Assembly: GCA_020052115.1 (NCBI GenBank)
Contig: JAGVPR010000274.1
Span: forward strand, 1 to 9,093
DNA length: 9,093 nt
Direction of reading: 5' to 3'
Source of the DNA: Candidatus Eiseniibacteriota bacterium
Lineage (GTDB): Bacteria; Eisenbacteria; RBG-16-71-46; JAGVPR01
Part shown: piece by piece, positions 6,781-9,093 of the stretch
How the letters are laid out: every line of letters starts with the position of its first letter
Position numbering within the stretch: the first letter of the stretch is position 1
Made by a program: the position numbers and the translations under genes
The notes under the pieces: model-generated
The model's database searches: none
The model's input: only the letters and a program-made list of their open reading frames with translations
Told to the model about the DNA's origin: nothing

Positions 6781-7280
6781 ACCAGATCGGTTTCGTGCTG
6801 CTCTCGGTTCTCGCGGTGGGGAGCGCGCTTTCCGTCATCCTGCAGCGCAATCCGGTGATGAGCGCGCTCTCGCTCGTCGTGACGATCTTCTCGCTGGCTC
6901 TCGCGTTCCTGTCCCTGGGGTCGTCCTTCGTCGCTGTGGTCCAGGTGATCGTGTACGCGGGGGCGGTGATGGTCCTCTTCGTGTTCGTCATCATGTTGCT
7001 CGACCTGGGACGACGCGAGCCGTTCAAGCTGACCGGCGTGGGGCGCAAGATCCTCGGGATCGCCGCGGTGGCCGCGTTCCTCTTCCAGATCTCCGCCTCG
7101 CTCTCGGCGGTGGGGGTCATGGGCGCACGGCCGCCCGAGCCTCTGCCTCCGGGCTACGGCACGGCGCTCGCGATCGGGCGGTCGGTGTTCACCGATTACG
7201 TCTATCCCTTCGAGGCGGCGTCGGTGCTCCTGCTCGCGGCGATGGTCGGGGCGCTCATCCTCGCAAAGAGGAGGATCTAG
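6777..7280 (+). CDS. nuoJ: NADH-quinone oxidoreductase subunit J
   Basis: NuoJ is a membrane subunit next to NuoA, H and K that helps transmit conformational change to the pumps. The protein has 167 residues with five predicted helices. The conserved third-helix region VVQVIVYAGAVMVLFVFVIM (54-73) is present, with Y60 and the glycine at 62 that mark the pi-bulge seen in complex I structures. The frame is open far upstream, but that part overlaps nuoH. The GTG at 6777 overlaps the nuoH stop by four bases and gives an N-terminus that begins at helix 1. The gap to nuoK is 32 bases. Confidence 0.93.
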   Translation: MNQIGFVLLSVLAVGSALSVILQRNPVMSALSLVVTIFSLALAFLSLGSSFVAVVQVIVYAGAVMVLFVFVIMLLDLGRREPFKLTGVGRKILGIAAVAAFLFQISASLSAVGVMGARPPEPLPPGYGTALAIGRSVFTDYVYPFEAASVLLLAAMVGALILAKRRI

Positions 7281-7312
7281 GCGGTGCGCGCGTTGTCCGA
7301 AAGGGGAGCGGC

Positions 7313-7615
7313 ATGGTGACCTTGGGCCACTATCTCGGTCTCTCGGCGGTGCTGTTCGCCATCGGGGTCACGGGCGTCCTCGTGCGACGGAACGCGCTGG
7401 TCGTCTTCATGTCCATCGAGCTGATGCTGAACGCGGCCAACCTCGCGTTCGTCGCGTTCGCGAGGCATCGGGCGGATGTCGGCGGGCTCGTGTTCGTGTT
7501 CTTCGTGCTGGCGGTCGCGGCGGCCGAGGTGGCTGTGGGGCTGGCGATCATCATCGCCATCTACCGGAACCGCGGCACCGTGAACGTGGACGAAATCAAC
7601 CTGATGCGTTGGTAG
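7313..7615 (+). CDS. nuoK: NADH-quinone oxidoreductase subunit K
   Basis: NuoK is a three-helix membrane subunit related to MrpC that contributes to the E-channel of complex I. The protein has exactly 100 residues, the same as E. coli NuoK. The functionally important glutamates fall at E36 (SIELMLNAAN) and E72 (AAAEVAVGLAI), with the arginine pair R25-R26 in the first loop. AAGGGGAG (7301-7308) lies four bases before the ATG at 7313; a GTG directly after it is a possible alternative start that would remove one residue. The TAG stop lies inside the ribosome binding site of nuoL. Confidence 0.96.
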   Translation: MVTLGHYLGLSAVLFAIGVTGVLVRRNALVVFMSIELMLNAANLAFVAFARHRADVGGLVFVFFVLAVAAAEVAVGLAIIIAIYRNRGTVNVDEINLMRW

Positions 7616-7620
7616 GAGGA
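7614..7620 (+). promoter_or_regulatory. Ribosome binding site of nuoL overlapping the nuoK stop
   Basis: AGGAGGA, the strongest Shine-Dalgarno-like sequence seen in the operon, begins within the TAG of nuoK. It lies 11 bases from the nuoL ATG, longer than usual, with a second purine run (GAGAAG) in between that could also serve. Confidence 0.45.
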
Positions 7621-7631
7621 CGCGAGAAGCG

Positions 7632-9093
7632 ATGGAGACCTGGCTCTGGCTGATCCCGGCGCTGCCGCTTCTGGGCGCCGCGGTGAACGGCCTTCTGCTC
7701 CGGCGCGCCCGGACGCAGGCGGTCAGCGTCGTGGGGTGCGGCTCCGTCGGCCTTTCGTTCCTGCTGGCCGTGGTCGCGATGGCGGACCTGGTATCGCTGC
7801 CCGAGGCCAGCCGCTTGATCCATGCCCGCTACTTCACCTGGATCGCCGCTGGGGATCTGGCGGCGCCGTTTGGCCTGCGATTCGATCCGCTCTCGGCCGT
7901 CATGACGCTTGTCGTCAGCGGCGTCGGCTTCCTGATCCACCTGTACTCGGTGGGATACATGCGCGGGGACAGGGGTTACGGCCGCTACTTCGCCTACCTG
8001 AACCTCTTCACCTTCGCGATGCTGCTGCTCGTCCTCGCGGACAACTTCCTCTTGATGTTCGTCGGGTGGGAGGGCGTCGGACTCTGCTCCTACCTGCTGA
8101 TCGGCTTCTGGTTCGAGAAGCAGTCGGCGACAGACGCGGGGAAGAAGGCCTTCCTGGTGAACCGCGTCGGCGACTTCGCGTTCCTGATCGGGCTCTTCCT
8201 GATCTTCCGCCAGATGGGCACATTCGACTTCGACACGATCAATGCTCACGCCTCGGAAGCCCTCACGGGGCCGATGGCGACGTTGATCTGCCTGCTGCTC
8301 TTCGCGGGGGCCACGGGGAAGTCGGCGCAGATCCCGCTGTATGTCTGGCTTCCCGACGCGATGGAGGGGCCCACGCCGGTGAGCGCCCTGATCCACGCGG
8401 CGACGATGGTGACGGCGGGCGTCTATCTGGTGGCGCGCTCGAGCGAGCTGTTCGTGCTGGCCCCGGCCGCTCTCGAGGCCGTGGCGATCATCGGCGGGGT
8501 CACCGCGTTCTTCGCGGCGACGATCGCTCTCGTGCAGACCGACATCAAGCGGGTCCTCGCGTACTCGACGATCAGCCAGATCGGCTACATGTTCCTCGGT
8601 GCCGGCGTCGGAGCATTCTCTTCTTCCATCTTCCACCTGATGACGCACGCGTTCTTCAAGGCGTTGCTCTTCCTCGGCGCGGGGAGCGTCATCCACGCGC
8701 TCTCCGGAGAGCAGGATCTCAGGCGGATGGGCGGCCTCGCGCGGCGCCTGCCGCGGACCCACGCGACCTTCTTCGTCGCCTCGCTCGCGATCGCGGGTGT
8801 CGCGCCGCTGGCGGGCTTCTTCAGCAAGGACGCGATCCTTGGAGCCGTGTACGCCTCGGGGCACCGCTTCTTGTGGTTCCTTGGGATCACGACGGCGATG
8901 CTGACGGCGTTCTACATCTTCCGGCTCTACTTCCTCGCGTTCGGAGGGGGAGAGGAGCGCCTGGAGCCGCACGCGAAGGCGCATCTGCACGAATCCCCGC
9001 ACGTGATGACGATTCCGCTCATGGCGCTGGCGGTGCTGTCGGCCGTCGGGGGGTTCCTCAACGTGCCGCTCGTTCCGGGCGCCCAGTGGCTCG
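7632..9093 (+). CDS. nuoL: NADH-quinone oxidoreductase subunit L (3' end outside window)
   Basis: NuoL is the most distal proton-pumping antiporter-like subunit, related to MrpA/MrpD. The frame is open to the window edge, giving 487 residues of a protein that is usually a little over 600, so the C-terminal lateral helix and last membrane helices lie beyond the window. Key residues of the proton path are present: E147 (GWEGVGL) in helix 5, K230 (GATGKSAQIPL) in helix 7, H255 (ALIHAATMVTAGVYL), K307 (TDIKRVLAYSTISQIGYM), H339 and K343 (MTHAFFKALLFLGAG), and D400 (FFSKDAIL). The His-rich loop at 451-457 before the next helix is common in the family. The deduced sequence shows no interruption. 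nuoM and nuoN would be expected next. Confidence 0.95.
   Translation, partial: METWLWLIPALPLLGAAVNGLLLRRARTQAVSVVGCGSVGLSFLLAVVAMADLVSLPEASRLIHARYFTWIAAGDLAAPFGLRFDPLSAVMTLVVSGVGFLIHLYSVGYMRGDRGYGRYFAYLNLFTFAMLLLVLADNFLLMFVGWEGVGLCSYLLIGFWFEKQSATDAGKKAFLVNRVGDFAFLIGLFLIFRQMGTFDFDTINAHASEALTGPMATLICLLLFAGATGKSAQIPLYVWLPDAMEGPTPVSALIHAATMVTAGVYLVARSSELFVLAPAALEAVAIIGGVTAFFAATIALVQTDIKRVLAYSTISQIGYMFLGAGVGAFSSSIFHLMTHAFFKALLFLGAGSVIHALSGEQDLRRMGGLARRLPRTHATFFVASLAIAGVAPLAGFFSKDAILGAVYASGHRFLWFLGITTAMLTAFYIFRLYFLAFGGGEERLEPHAKAHLHESPHVMTIPLMALAVLSAVGGFLNVPLVPGAQWL

Noticed and set aside
7596..9002. Long antisense open frame of 468 codons opposite nuoL
   Set aside because: It has the same shadow composition and no family features, while nuoL on the + strand retains all key residues.

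Overview
The window is chromosomal DNA from a GC-rich bacterium (GC roughly two thirds by eye). It is fully coding apart from short gaps, and all genes lie on the + strand. Third codon positions are strongly G/C, which also produces long meaningless antisense ORFs. I see no mobile elements, phage genes, tRNAs, rRNAs or CRISPR repeats. An NAD-dependent DNA ligase with a zinc finger and BRCT domain, followed by a 14-subunit-type complex I operon, fits a Gram-negative bacterium with a respiratory chain. The phylum cannot be fixed from the sequence alone.

Layout: ligA (91-2103); a FAHD1/YcgM-like fumarylacetoacetate-hydrolase-family enzyme (2190-2870); a 138-base intergenic region with a weak terminator-like hairpin, a sigma70-like promoter (TTGACA, 18-base spacer, TATCCT) and a perfect CRP-type palindrome (TGTGA-N6-TCACA); then a tightly packed complex I operon that runs off the right edge: nuoA, nuoC, nuoE, nuoF, nuoH, nuoJ, nuoK and a partial nuoL.

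The main point of interest is what the operon lacks. The order is canonical, but nuoB, nuoD, nuoG and nuoI are each absent from their usual places (A_C_EF_H_JKL). The joins are -4 to 25 bases, with stop/start overlaps of GTGA at C/E and H/J, so no gene or remnant can be hidden there. In a normal complex I the absent subunits carry every Fe-S centre between the flavin-side centre N3 and the quinone (N1b, N4, N5, N6a, N6b, N2), plus the 49-kDa half of the quinone pocket. What remains is the NADH-oxidising NuoEF pair, the non-redox NuoC and the proton-pumping membrane arm. All retained subunits look intact at their key residues. The simplest inference is that B, D, G and I are encoded at a second locus, so complex I would be assembled from a split gene set; whether that locus exists cannot be seen here.

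The nuo promoter region also stands out, because it combines a recognisable promoter with an operator-like palindrome centred about 11 bases downstream of the predicted transcription start.
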